This document shows positions 1 to 12,622 of a stretch of 64,000 bases of DNA, piece by piece. The notes beneath the pieces were generated by a model. That model was not told where the DNA came from. It was given only the letters and a program-made list of their open reading frames with translations, and did not search any database. Positions within the stretch are counted from its first letter, which is position 1. Every line of letters starts with the position of its first letter. Source of the DNA: Lathyrus oleraceus (taxonomy: Eukaryota; Streptophyta; Magnoliopsida; Fabales; Fabaceae); NCBI RefSeq assembly GCF_024323335.1, contig NC_066585.1, positions 338,397,346 to 338,461,345 on the forward strand, in the 5' to 3' direction. The position numbers and the translations under genes were made by a program.

Positions 1-3000
1 GTTCAAATTCAACTTTAAAATGCATGTGCCAAGAGGAAACATTATAGGTCATTTTGGGCCAATACCATTGAACAAGTGATTTTCCTCAACTTCTAAAATG
101 CATAAATCCTTCATGCCAAATCCAAATGAGGTCAAATTTGTGACCAAATTTAACAGGATTGAAATATATGCAACTTTTATGAAGGAACCTTTCTCATTTG
201 AAGTCCATAGAAAAAGTTATTCAAGATGGAAGAAGTGAACATTTGACTTGGGACTTAGAAACTTTTCAAATATGTTTGATTTCCCAAACTTCCACCTCAA
301 AATTCATCATGATCCAAGCTTAAAAAAACGTGTTCAACATGAAAGTTATCCCCCTTGATCTCACCTTTCCAAAAAGCCCAAGATCACCTCATTTGGCCAA
401 AGAATGAAGGACTTGCACATGGGTGCAATGTGAGATACCATTTCGGTGATTTTCACTTCCACATTTTATACACGAATGCATGGCTTCACAACATGATCTC
501 AGCATGATTCTCACTCAGTTTTGGACCTGAATACATCACTTGATGGGCCTATTACACACCCATGCAAGCATGCAAGAGAATCACTCAAACTTTGCCATAT
601 TTGGAAGTGTGTGGAAATGAATCTTTTTTGCTATAAATACAACTCTCATTGCTCAGAATTAAGGACCTCATGCCCAAGATTTGAACCTTTAATTTAAACC
701 CTCTCCATTAAAGGATGATCTTGACGGTTTTCTTTTGAAAATTGAGTTTCAAATCTCCATCTATTTTGAGATTGAAACTCCAAGAGTCCAGACCATTTCT
801 TGATCCTAATCACTTCCAACAAGCTTCTGAAGCAAGGCCAAGCACAAGTGGAATCGAGATCGAGTAAGTTTGAATCTCCATTGAAGGTGAATTTTCAGAA
901 ACTTCATCTCTTCAATTCTCCCTCAATTCTTCACCATTCTTTGGGATTTTTGGTTGTCTGATGTCTTATCAATGCAGGCAAGAAGATTGAGTTACTTTGA
1001 GTTCAAATCGAAGCAACTCAATTCATGATCCTCAAAATTCAAATCCCTGTATCTTTTTATATACTTGGAATTGAAGAAAATTGAGGCCAGATTCGTGCTC
1101 CTGAGCATTTTTCCTTCAAATTAGTGTCTTCACTTTTCATTTTCCATGGAGTTGAGCCTCAACCAGAACGGTGGTGATCACCGGAGAAGATGACCGGAGC
1201 TAGGGCTCCGGTGGTGCGCTGGATCAATCCAGGCCATCTGATCTGGTTCTCATGTTCTAATCTCACGCGTCCAAAGTGATTACCATGCGTGTGCACGCAT
1301 TGATTGCAGTGTTTGGTGGAAGCGCGCACTTGGCCATCAGATCTGCCACCTTAATTAATGAGGGAGATCTGATGGCCCTTTTTTTTAATTTCTTTTTATT
1401 TTCTGATTTTTCATTTAATCCATTTATTTTGATTAATTCATATTAATTTCATTTTTAATCCAAAAAATATGGGACTTTCACCAAAAATCTTTAAATATTT
1501 TCCTCTTTCATTTTGTGAATTAAAATTATTTTTTGATTAATTTTGATATTTTTCATAAATTAATTGTTTTTGTACATATTTTTAATTATTTAAAAATACT
1601 TCCGACTTTTCAAAAAAATTGAATTTTTTTGTCTTAGGTCATTTGACCTTGTTTGACCTAGGATAAATCTCTTGGCCATTTATTTGGTGTTCTGAAGAGG
1701 TTTTAGGTTTTGATCAAACTAAATTTAATTTAAATGCATTTTTAATTTGATTTTTAATTGATTAATTGTGTAGAAATTATGTTGAGCCATTTTTATTGAA
1801 TTGTGACGTTTGACTATGTGTTTGGGCCTTGGTCAAGGTTGATTTGACTTTTGTTGAATTAAAATCATTGGATTTAGGGGATTGATGAAATGGACATTTC
1901 ATCTCCCAAAATGAATGAATGATTTTAATTTGATAAAATTCCTTCCATGACCAATTTGTGTTTCTCTTATCTCCCTTCCCTCTTCATCTTCAATCTAACT
2001 TTCTCTCATCCTTTCCATTGACCAATGAAGTCTCAATATCCTAAGGTTAATTAGTTCATCAATAACTTTGTGTTAGATGAACCAATACAAGTATGGATGA
2101 GATATGTCCATCCTTTGATCTTTTTTCTTTTTGTGTGTGGTATGTTTTAGGAGTATGGTTCATTATACCATATATCTAACATGCATTAACACCAAAAATT
2201 TTATTGCCCGATCTCAGATAGTTGTGACTTCTACATAACTCCAATTACGATTGCTTAACATAGAGCTAAATTTTGACCCTAAAGACATAGCATTCTAGTA
2301 AGTGAGATTGTAAGTCTCTCCCCTTTCATGGTATTGTGTGGAAACTTGACCTTTTTTCCTTCCTTTGGAAGATGTCTTGGTTAAAGGATCCATGCTTGTG
2401 AATAAAGGGTTGAGTGTTCTCCAAAGAATGACTTAATCAATTGAAAAGCAAAACATCACTAACATCTAATCAACTAAAATTTGACTAACTTTTATCATTA
2501 TTGCTTTTATTTTCAAGTCATTTACTTTATGCAATTTAAATTCAAGTCATTTACCATTTCATTTGTCATTTACATATCATTTAACTTGTTTATATTCATG
2601 TCATTTTCACTTTGCTCACTTGAGCCATATATCGTGATTGTATAGATTTGTTTGTGCATTTTGTTTGTGTTTGTGGTCTTAGGACCTTGAAATACTTAAT
2701 AAACAACAAAAAACCATAAAAAAAATATTTGTGTGGACTGTTGGATTTGATCTGAGCTTTTGGACTTAGAATTAGGCAACACTCCCTATGCAAAAGGACT
2801 TGGCCAATGCCAACATTTCTGAAACCAAGCTATTGTGATTTGAGCTTTCATCTGATGCAAGTATTGGGATCCACATGAATTCATCTGCTATTTGGTCTTG
2901 ATGCAATTGTTACTTTGAACCTGTGTTTAATGCCTTATTATGAGCAAAGTCAATGAGTATGCCATCTGATACTTGAGAAGATAAAGAAGATTGTTAGTTG

Positions 3001-3889
3001 TGAAGTTGCTTGCTTGGATGTGGCCATCTTTATTTGATGTCTTGCTTAATATTGCTAATTGCTTGTTGATTATTGTTTGATTCAAAGTCCAAAGGTAAAA
3101 TGGGTTTTTTATATGACATTCTTGTATGTTGGATTTCATCCCATTGGTCATATCTTTTCAACTCTTAACTTTTAATTTTATGCTTATGATTAGTCTCTTC
3201 ATCTCCTCCCACTTTTTAAATTTCAAAAATCTCTCCCCCTTTTCAAAAATCTTCTTTGCTTGTGATTTTAAAACTTAGACCTTATTGCAAATTAGAAACT
3301 TTGGCCTTATGCCATTGCATTTTTTAACTCTTTTCTTAAATCAAAATTCTAAATGAATCTAATCACATTAACTTAAAATTTCAAAAGACAAAAAGAACTA
3401 ACACTCATTCAAACTTTTTGTAGGCTCCTTTGTGCCTCATGTAAACTTAATTTTTGATTAAAAGCAATCCACTCATTTTGAAATTGATACCACGAACTAC
3501 GAGGTTTTGATCCCTCATTTTTATGTTGGTACATAGGCACAAGTCCGAAAGTCTTGTCAAACACAAAAATATAATTAATGAATTATTTCCTCATCCCCAC
3601 ACTTTATTTATTGCAAACATCTTTTATACCAAACTCACATACACACATAAAAAAGGGCTCCCTAGGAGTATCTATGTCACTTTGGGTGCTAACACCTTCC
3701 CTCTGTGTAACCAACCCCCTTACCTGTAATCTCTGGAATTTTATTAGTTTTGATTTGAAAACTTCTTATCTTTGGGTTTTGTTCGTACTTTTCCCTTTTC
3801 CTTTGGAAACAAAAAAAGCGCGGTGGCGACTATGGTTTTATTGACGTTAAGTTTATCCATAGCTTAATGGTCATGAATTTACCGCTACA
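1..3889 (+). repeat. Ogre-type Ty3/gypsy LTR, 5' end cut by the window
   Basis: Non-coding, AT-rich sequence that matches, in reverse complement, the LTR at 59960-61910. Shared landmarks are the block around 2219-2300, the phrase ACCACGAACTACGAGGTTTT near 3490, and the GCGGTGGCGA end block near 3820. A TATA box (TATAAATA) lies at 632-639. The LTR ends at CTACA (3889), the same terminus as the inverted copy. No primer binding site follows, so this is a 3' LTR or a solo LTR rather than a 5' LTR. The start is outside the window. Confidence 0.75.
632..639 (+). promoter_or_regulatory. Probable TATA box of the Ogre LTR
   Basis: TATAAATA in an AT-rich LTR context, with about 3.2 kb of transcribed LTR (R/U5) downstream, as expected for long Ogre LTRs. 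Position and motif only. Confidence 0.45.
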
Positions 3890-3990
3890 CCTTTGTTCAC
3901 CGTTAGATCTTGTTGTGTGAGAAAGTGGAAACCTTGGAGATGATTCCCACAAACGACATAAAATCAGATCTTTTCGGTTAACACACAAGA

Positions 3991-4205
3991 AATGAATTGT
4001 GATATGATGATGAACTCTAGTGAGGGTTTCATCTTCATTCCGATAATAATGAAAATGAAGGGTGTATCTTCAAACACTTTGACGTTCAAGTCAGTGTGAT
4101 ATTTTTGGGTTAGAATAATGTGTGTACCTGAGAAAGTTGTACATTTTTTCTTTATTGTATAGTTCTAGGGATATTCAAGGACTAAGAACACCTTATTTGT
4201 TATAG
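3991..4205 (+). repeat. Direct repeat, copy 1 (with 4882-5105)
   Basis: Begins GAATTGTGATATGATGATGA and continues through a CATTCCGATAATAATGA-type segment to a GTACATTTTTTC-type segment. The second copy shows the same order with scattered substitutions. The copies are about 890 bp apart. They could be terminal repeats of a small non-autonomous element, but no TG..CA ends or TSD were found. Confidence 0.55.
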
Positions 4206-4711
4206 TTGTCTAAAAGGACAAGTGTTAAAAGATATTGGAAGTACAATATGACAGTCATTTGCATTTTGTCGACTCTGATCATACATCTTTATATGGTGGG
4301 TTAATCTCAAGGATCTACCGTACTACAAATTTTTGTGTGGAAAACTGCTATAGGGGACTGACATCAACTGTCTGAAGCCCTTAGTTGTGTAATCTGATAG
4401 CCCTTAGACTTTATCACTTTTGACCTTGTACGACATTAGGGTGGGATCATTCTATAAACCTTAGACCATATGAGTTGTTTTAGGATATAAATCTTGGAAA
4501 TATTCCATAGATCCTATTAAATTGATCTGACAGCCTTTTTATCAAGTTCTTTTGCAATAATAGCAATGTGATAGAGTGGAGTAGTTTGAGCTTTGGCCTA
4601 GATAAAACATCATCAACCTTGAAAAAAGTAAGAAGATTAACAACGTTGAGATTAATCAATTGTAAAAACATATTTAATAGATTGAAATTTAGAATTCACG
4701 ATAGAGCTTAG

Positions 4712-4870
4712 GCTGGAGATCTTCTAGATAAGGTGGAGGAAGAGTTGAATGGGTTTGACAGTGTCAATGCACAATTTTTCAATAAAGAGAGCAATGAAGT
4801 TGCACATGTAATGGTCCAACATACTATTAATTACTCAAATAAATTTTGCACCATTCATGACCCCGTGTAA
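4712..4870 (+). pseudogene. Possible RNase H-like fragment of a LINE
   Basis: A 52-codon open stretch follows an in-frame TAG (4709-4711) and ends at TAA 4868-4870. It contains the residues FFNKESNEVAHVM, which resemble the R..N..AH block near the C-terminus of the RNase H domain found in plant LINEs and LINE-derived genes. It lies between the two direct repeats. No reverse transcriptase is nearby. The call rests on one short motif and could be chance. Confidence 0.25.
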
Positions 4871-4881
4871 ATCTCAAAGGG

Positions 4882-5105
4882 AGTGAATTATGATATGATG
4901 ATGAACTCTAATGAAGGTTTTAGCCATAGTCCGACAACAATGAGAATAAGGGATGACATTAGAAAACAATTCGACGTTCATGTTCGTGATAGTCATAAGT
5001 GAGTTTTTTAAGATAGAATAGTGTGTACTTGAGACTAACGTACATTATATCTTTTAAAATATGATTTTAAGTTTTTCAGAAACCTAAAACCTTCTAATTG
5101 TTTCA
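4882..5105 (+). repeat. Direct repeat, copy 2 (with 3991-4205)
   Basis: Same orientation and internal order as copy 1, diverged. The RNase H-like fragment ends 12 bp upstream of this copy. Confidence 0.55.
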
Positions 5106-6565
5106 GATGTTAAAGCATCTTTGAAAATGTTCCTCCAGATTCTATCAACTCTCTTTTTTTATACTATTATTCTTTCCCTTTTTTATTTTTTATTTTGTTA
5201 CATTTTCCATTTTAATTTTCACACAATTAGTTTAGGTATCCTGCCAAATTTACTACACACGTGATTAGTGTTGGAGAAATTGCCCACACAAATGAAGGAA
5301 CTAAGCTCTTTCAATATCTCAATTTGTTGCATCATCAAAACCATATGATCAAACTACCAATATCATCAAAACACACCATATACCTAATAATTAATGTCAT
5401 ATATAGAGACCTAAAAATAGATATATTGTTATAATTTGGTGCCCAATGACGCCTATTATTCTTTTCATTTAAGAATTGTTAGTCAAAATTGACATAATCA
5501 TTCAACCATTCAACATATCATTTTCGGGTAACTATGTACTTCTTATCTTAGTCCTTTTTAATGAATATAGATATCTATTTGTCTATTATTTCACATTTTT
5601 ACAATTTTGAAGTAGTTATTGATCAATGCTTAAACTCATAGGAATTAGTAAGAGTGAGTGGTTTAGTCATTACACTTGTTTTGTATGGGCAATAGAGTAT
5701 ACAAATTAATCCCACATATTTTAAAAATAAACATAATAAAATTTTATTGCATCCTCTTATTTGAACTGAAAATTTATGTGATGTGATCCGACCATTCATA
5801 TCTCAAATTATAACTTTAATTTAAAAAAAAAATCAAAATTTGTTTGAGATCTAAATCGGCTAATTTAAATCGAAGTCACAAAATCAATAAAGGTGTGAAT
5901 GCAAACAATTAAGAATTCTAGAAAATTCAATTTTCATTTACCATAATGAAATACCGTTACATTTTTGCATATAGCGTTAACTTCACATTTGTTTTTTATC
6001 AAAGAAAAGTTCTAACAACACACTTTTAAAAAAATTATTTAGTTGCTTTTTATTAGTACAAAACATTTTCCTCCCATCTTTTAACTTCTTGCCTAAGAAT
6101 TTGTAATCAAACTTTAATCACTTGTTTAAAATATTTGAGTCATTCATCATTCAGATCAATCGCGTGTCATTTTGGTAAAATTTATAAGTTACACTAATAT
6201 CATTCATTTTTAAAATAATGAAATCCGCATAATTTTTTAACAAGATAGGTTATGAACATAAACCGACCGTTAAAAGAGCGTGTTTTTAACACTAACAAAT
6301 CTTCATTTACTTCATTCATGCAACCTAACATAGTACATAGTTGGCAATTGTCATGTTTGTGCCAATCTCATCAATTGCTTTTAAACATAAACTATGCACA
6401 CAAAAAAACAATCTTGAGTGTCTTTTAGTATTTGCTAACCTTTTTCTCATGAAATTCTCACCTAGGGCCCAATTTAAATTCAAGGTGCAACCTTCACAAA
6501 GGAAACTCATCCTTTGGCATTACATAGTCTCTTTGTGTCAAGGGCCACTTTGTGTGATCAAAAAG

Positions 6566-8309
6566 ATGAGAGGAAAACAAGCTTCAGCAAAAACCATTTT
6601 ATTCCTATGCATTGCTTGCTTTCTTGCTGGAACACTCTTCACTGGCCAAATGTGGACAAGCCCCTCCTCCAACCATGAAAGCATCGCGCTATCGACCAGA
6701 CTTGACAGCGGTCACAAGCGAGTGAGTACAGATAGATTTATCTTAATTTTTTTCTCACTAAGTATGTCATATTCATCACTTCCCGTGATTAAACACAATT
6801 TTTAATTCAAAATTTATATACATATATGATCACAATTGATTTTGAGTTAATGGCTAAATGAAAGATTTTTTTATTAAAAGACGAAGTTGATTTCGAATAC
6901 TTACTTTTATTTTATTTTTTCTTGTGACAAATCTAATTAATATTTCATGTTTAATTTTTTTTATGTAGAAAATAATTGAAGGTGAACCGGGAGATGTAAT
7001 TGAAGAAGTGACAAAGACTCATCAAGCTATCAAGTAAGATAGATTTATAAATGATGAACTCTTGGATTAAATTTTAATTTTAACACATTAAATTGATAAT
7101 TATTTTTGTGAAATAAATCATTTGTGCACAAAATTTAATAGGTCATTGGACAAGGCAATTTCAACATTAGGAATGGAATTGACAGCATCTAAGACAACAA
7201 GCCAAACTGATGTGAACCACTTGAGACAACAACATGGTTCTAACCATAGTATCCAGAAAGCTTTTGTGGTGATTGGCATTAACACTGCCTTTAGCAGCAA
7301 GAAACGACGAGACTCGATCCGCGAAACATGGTTGCCTAATGGTACGTATACGTTACTCATGACTAGATCGACCGTCAAATCAGTTAATATTAAGATTGTT
7401 CATGATATAACCTAATCGTCACATCAGTACGTATAAGATCGATCCATTCATATTTTGATCTCATATTTTGATTTTAATAAATCTAATTGTTGCCATTAAT
7501 TGAAACCAGGAGATAAGCTAAAGGAACTAGAGAAAGAGAAGGGAATTGTTGTAAGGTTTATGATTGGACATAGCGCGACACCGGGAAGCATTCTTGATCA
7601 ATCAATTGATGAAGAAGAAGCAGAACACAATGATTTCCTTAGGTTAAACCATGTTGAGGGCTACCATGAATTATCATCCAAGACAAGACTGTTCTTTTCT
7701 ACCGTTACATCTATGTGGGATGCTGATTTCTATGTCAAGATTGATGATGACATACATTTAAATCTTGGTAAGTTTCTTTAATGAACTAATTTTCAAGTTC
7801 GATTTTTCTAATTATTCTTATATTATCTGTTACTAGAGTGAAAACATGTCACAGATTGAGATTGAGGAGTGTGATTGTTGTACATAAATTATCTGTATAA
7901 TTTTTTGTTATTGATAATGCAGGTAAGTTAGTGACTACACTTGCAAAGTATCGATCAAGACCTAGAATTTATATCGGTTGTATGAAATCAGGCCCGGTTC
8001 TATATCAAAAGTGAGTTTTTTAAAAAAAAATAAAAAGAGTAATTGTTATTATAAATTAATGAAATAATTTAATGTGAATTAATGAGTTTTATTTTTGTGA
8101 TAGAGGGGTAAAGTATCATGAGGCTGAATATTGGAAATTTGGAGAAGAAGGAAACAAATATTTTAGGCATGCCACAGGACAATTATATGCCATTTCTAGA
8201 GATCTTGCAGACTATATATCCAACAATTGGTAATTTTTTCATCCTTTTATTTTTAGTTAAAAAATCAATAATTTTTTTTAATTTATTTTTGAATTATAAA
8301 ATAAAATAT

Positions 8310-8372
<63 letters not shown>

Positions 8373-9182
8373 TATGCAGGCCTATATTGCATAGATATGC
8401 AAATGAAGATGTGTCTCTAGGAGCATGGTTATTGGGCCTAGAAGTTGAACATGTTGATGAACGTTCCATGTGCTGTGCCACACCCCCAGGTTACTTCTCC
8501 TCAAATTTGTTTAATGTATTCAAGAACAAATAACCAATTGAATTTAAATCCATAGTTGAAAAATGTTGGAAAATGTGTATTGGATGGTACTTTATAGTTT
8601 CTGTTTTTACTTTTTAAATTATACGATTATCTTATCAATCACTGTTTCTCAAATAAAAAATATAAGAAAAATATAACCGAAAAAGTTTATGTATTTTGTA
8701 ATAATTTTTAATTAGATACATCAATCTTTTTACATTTTATTTTAGTTATAAGAACTTGTTTCACTAATCTTCGTATTAATGATAATTAAAATACATCAAT
8801 AATCAATAAAAAAAATTATTAAATTGATATTCTCTATTTTATTTATTATATTTTTTTAATTTGTGTAAAAATATTTATTATAACACTTATTTTACAACAG
8901 AGGTAGTATAAAAATTAAGAAGAAGTATATTTTATAACAACATTTCAACAATAAAAAAATTCACAAAATATTTTGTAACACACATTTTTATTGATTCCAA
9001 ATAATATAGTTCTCATCAAACTTAGATCATTTCAAGTAATATGATAAAATATGTTAAAAAATATGTAATCAAAAGTACTCGTAACTGTTTTATTTGTCTA
9101 ATTTGTAAAAGAAGCAAAAACATTATATTTATTTATGGTTTTCCAAATTTATTTTTGTAAACATTCTCATATCTTAGAGTTT

Positions 9183-9280
<98 letters not shown>

Positions 9281-9623
9281 ATTATCAAAGAATTTACTTT
9301 TAAATTTAAGAATCACTTTCATTTTAACTAGAGATCATAAGTATACTGCTTATAAAAAAAATTATTTATATATATATTATTTTATTTTTAAAAGAATTTT
9401 ATCTACAAAATATTGGTATCCAACAAAATTTTAGCGTACTAAATAAATTTTCTTTCATTATTTTGTTAAATCAGATTGTGAATGGAAGGCAAGGGCAGGA
9501 AATGTGTGTGTGGCTTCTTATGATTGGAAATGCAGTGGCATATGCAAATCTGTGGAGAGAATGAAAGATGTTCACAAAGCTTGTGGGGAAGGAGATGGAG
9601 CTGTTTGGAATGTTGAAATTTAA
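6566..9623 (+). CDS. Probable beta-1,3-galactosyltransferase (GT31), 8 exons, 383 aa
   Basis: Type II Golgi glycosyltransferase of family GT31; plant members add beta-1,3-galactose to arabinogalactan-protein or N-glycan acceptors. Exons by GT/AG sites and unbroken frame: 6566-6721, 6969-7033, 7142-7341, 7510-7767, 7923-8010, 8104-8229, 8380-8489, 9475-9623. They sum to 1152 nt with a TAA stop. The protein starts [10 protein letters not shown], followed by a signal anchor (residues about 10-28), a short stem with the DUF4094-type region, then the galactosyltransferase domain from about 113. Visible signatures are RRDSIRETW (129-137), the metal-binding DDD in YVKIDDDIH (219-221), the segment [20 protein letters not shown], and EDVSLGAW. 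The C-terminus has conserved cysteines ([10 protein letters not shown]). Length matches the family. Start chosen because the N-terminus resembles the family's MRGK-type start followed by the anchor. The closest subgroup is probably B3GALT7/8-like (inference). No lesion seen; introns carry TTTA and TA microsatellites. Confidence 0.93.
8308..8374. repeat. (TTTA)n microsatellite in intron 6
   Basis: About 67 bp of near-perfect TTTA repeat. It runs almost to the splice acceptor (TATATGCAG, ending 8379) and so takes the place of the normal polypyrimidine tract of a 150 bp intron. Confidence 0.95.
9186..9278. repeat. (TA)n microsatellite in intron 7
   Basis: About 93 bp of uninterrupted TA dinucleotide in the 985 bp final intron of the galactosyltransferase gene, about 200 bp upstream of the acceptor of exon 8. 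Confidence 0.97.
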
Positions 9624-10885
9624 TTCATCATTGTCACCATTTCAATATTGAGAGATAATACTTATGTAAACTTTCACTTTCTTTGGATTTGAAATTTCCA
9701 ATATTGAGAGATGGAGCTGTTTTTTTATTGCAAATCAAGGTATATTAATTTGTTTTCTTATCATCGCTCACTTCAATCATTAAAGAGTCAAAATTTTGAA
9801 TCAAAACATGGCTCGGACATTTTATCAAACATGAGTTATGTGAGTTTAAAACTTGAAATGCTAAATTTAGTAACTAAGCTCATATTATATTACAAGTACG
9901 TTTCTACCATCTAATCGCAAACAAGTTGTTTTTGAATTAAGAAAAAAACAGTGATGAAGGAAATGACACACCTTGGCTTTGGATGAGAAAATGAGAGTTC
10001 GCTTTAAAATTAATCTAATCAAATGATAGAGGTGCAAGCATTGTTTCAATGTTCTTTGGTAATAACTTTAATTTTTAGTTTACTGATATTTGTTATCTGT
10101 TTTTAAATTTATAGATTTAATCCCCATTAAAAAATTTGATAGGTGGGGACAAAGAATAATGAAAAGCAAAATAAATGGGATTCAACAAAAATAATTATTT
10201 ATGCAATAAAACAATAATTTAATTGACGGAAATAGATCAAAGACAAGAAATACAATACTTTTTTTTATTCTTTTTGATCGAATGATCTACTCTAGGCGAG
10301 AGAGCAGTTGTCTCATTCACTATGCTTTCATAATTTATTACAAATGAGTTATAAGAAAATAGTCACGCAAGTTTTCAAGAAGAAACTATACTTTTTTATC
10401 CAATTGTTTCCTAATCTCTCTAAATCTCTATATATGAAACACATAAAGCCAAAGTGTTTAGAAGTGTTTCTATTTCTCCTTAGATGTCTCCAAGGATTTC
10501 CCAAATTCTAAGAATATTCTCTTAGGAATTTATCCTTGCCTCTCTAGGACTACTACTAGGATTATTAGGATTCCCAAACCCTTCTCTTTGTCTTTAGCTC
10601 TAAAGTTATGAAGGTTGTTAAGATAAGAATGACGAAGATTCATATTTGAAACCCAAAGTATCCATAACAAGGCTAAAACTTAACCCATTAACAAGTAGCT
10701 CCATGAACCAAAAAAAATAAAGCTCAATACACGCAAACTGAGAAAATCGGACCTGAGCTCCGACAGGCCGAACTATCTGCCAGACCAGCCATTATCGCAC
10801 GGTCGTTATGACTTTTGCGTCCAGGCTCATATGTGATTTATGCAATCTCAAAATATGTTTGAAATTTTGTTCCTCAAGGGATAGA
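9624..10885. other. 3' flank of the galactosyltransferase gene, no further gene
   Basis: AT-rich. A short direct repeat of GAGATGGAGCTGTTT links the last exon (from about 9592) to about 9708, suggesting a small local duplication around the 3'UTR. A slightly GC-richer patch near 10740-10830 has no recognisable coding content. No RNA gene seen. Confidence 0.6.
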
Positions 10886-11984
10886 TGTCGAACTCGATGC
10901 TTTGACAACAAGTTCAACAAGTTACACTATAACCACTTATGCTAACAAGTAATAGATGATGGAGCAGAAAAGCAATAAAGAACATAATTAATTGTTTATC
11001 CAGTTCGGTGAAACTACATCCATGTCTGGAAGGATGAGTCCACAATCCAATAAAGGAAGTTCACTATTAGTAGTTTAGTACATTTAGACTTACAAGCTAC
11101 AACAACCCATATGTTGTTCAATGCCTCTTCCTAACCCTATCCAATGACTTTCTATTTAGAGTCTCCCCCTAAATATGAGAACCTACTCACTTTCTTCTCT
11201 GCCACAATCCCACTGGCAGAGGCAAACAACCATTAAAGCCTAGTGATCAGCTTTAATCTTCACAAGATAAAGAATGTTGAATATTACAAATCAACTAGAC
11301 AAACCTTTTATGCCAAGTTACTGAAACATAGAGGTGTACATAAACAATATTGATTACAACTCAATTAGACAAACCATCTATACCAAGTTACTAAAACATA
11401 GAGGTGTGCATAAAGATCCTACACTAATCCTATTAGGGCATTAGCGTGGATACAGGGCACAAAACCTAACACTCTAAGATCTTCAATAGGAGTGCTTGTT
11501 TTGCAATGTAGGTTTGAGCTCCTTATATTTCAATGTAACTTAGGGCTTTTCTCTTTGGGTAATATCATTGAATTTGTCCATCATTAATGCAGAATCTGTT
11601 GGATATTCGATTTTCTCATTGAATATCTCTAAAAAGATATGGTTTGTTTAAATTTAAATTTAAATTCAAATCTTCATTTAAAATCCTAATTAAACATCAT
11701 CCAGCTGTCAAACAAATCATCTAATCATATTATCAAATCGATAACAATAAAATCTTTAAAACATCTTCTGTAAAACACACTCCAAAATGCAGCATTTTGG
11801 TGCCTATTGCACAAGGCTCAGATGTCGTACCAACATGTTGGAGCATCGCGTCTAGCATGTGTCCTTTCTGCAACTTCATACAGCTTTAGCAAGCTAGATC
11901 AATCTTGAAAACTTGGACACTTCTCCAAGTTGTTGTTTTTCTAAAAGACAACTAATCCAAAGGGTCGATTCAATAGGAACAACA
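10886..11984 (-). repeat. Ty1/copia-type LTR (minus strand, 3' LTR side)
   Basis: On the plus strand it runs from TGTCGAACTCG to GGAACAACA, giving TG..CA ends. It is followed at 11985 by ATCTCCCCCTTTGG, the reverse complement of a polypurine tract (CCAAAGGGGGAGAT). That places this as the 3' LTR of a minus-strand element whose internal region continues to the right. The left boundary is less certain because the partner LTR is not in the window. Confidence 0.6.
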
Positions 11985-11998
11985 ATCTCCCCCTTTGG
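11985..11998 (-). other. Polypurine tract of the minus-strand LTR element
   Basis: Minus-strand reading CCAAAGGGGGAGAT lies directly upstream of the LTR start TGTTGTTCC. This is the usual primer for plus-strand DNA synthesis in copia elements. Confidence 0.65.
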
Positions 11999-12622
11999 AA
12001 AATTGTGGCAAAATAACTCTTCAAGATAAATAACACTTCTTCAATAAGAACAAGTGAGGGTTCTTCAGAGTATTTCGACAAAAACAACTTCCATGTATCA
12101 GAGTTAAGCACCAGCAGCAGCAGAAGTCAAAAGCATCAACATTCAGATGCTTACACATAGTCCATTCAGTTTGCTCCAAACCAAACAGACAATCATGCAA
12201 TCATTCAAAGACTTAGTCATTTATGAATCTAGTGCCATATCGTTAGTAACATATAATTCCTACTAGCTAACATATATCAATATATAATCAATCATTCACA
12301 TACTTAGTCATGCACACAAAGTGAGTTAGTAGTTGATAACAATAAATACTACTAACACAAATAGATCTGTTTTCACATATACATGGACCGGGACCAGATT
12401 CTATTCCTGGTGCACTAGCATGGAGAAAAACATTAGCACTTTCCTAGATTGAGGTAGTACTAAAAATCACCAGGTTTATCTGCACACAGCAGATACACCA
12501 CTTTGTCTAATTACCCCCCATTTTACCATAATTTAGCAAATGGATAGTCATAAAGTCATTATGCATAGAGAATAACATACACAAGGTCAGACATGCAAGG
12601 GTTATGTAAGCACATATACACC
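11999..12622 (-). repeat. Internal 3' non-coding part of the minus-strand element
   Basis: Non-coding sequence between the polypurine tract and the solo LTR at 12623. It resumes at 13981-14198 and again at 16757 after two later insertions are removed. A run of CAGCAGCAGCAG-like sequence occurs near 12110. Confidence 0.5.

Larger units (their letters stand above)
3890..6565. other. Intergenic AT-rich region, no intact gene
   Basis: No open frame here looks coding. It contains a diverged direct repeat (3991-4205 and 4882-5105) and a short RNase H-like scrap (4712-4870). The last few hundred bases must contain the promoter and 5'UTR of the galactosyltransferase gene, but I see no decisive TATA box. 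Confidence 0.6.

Noticed and set aside
6341..6565. Upstream extension of the galactosyltransferase first exon to an earlier ATG
   Set aside because: The in-frame extension lacks family resemblance and would bury the signal anchor; the ATG at 6566 gives the expected N-terminus.
9135..9434. 99-codon open frame of alternating Tyr-Ile
   Set aside because: It is a translation of the intronic (TA)n microsatellite, not a gene.
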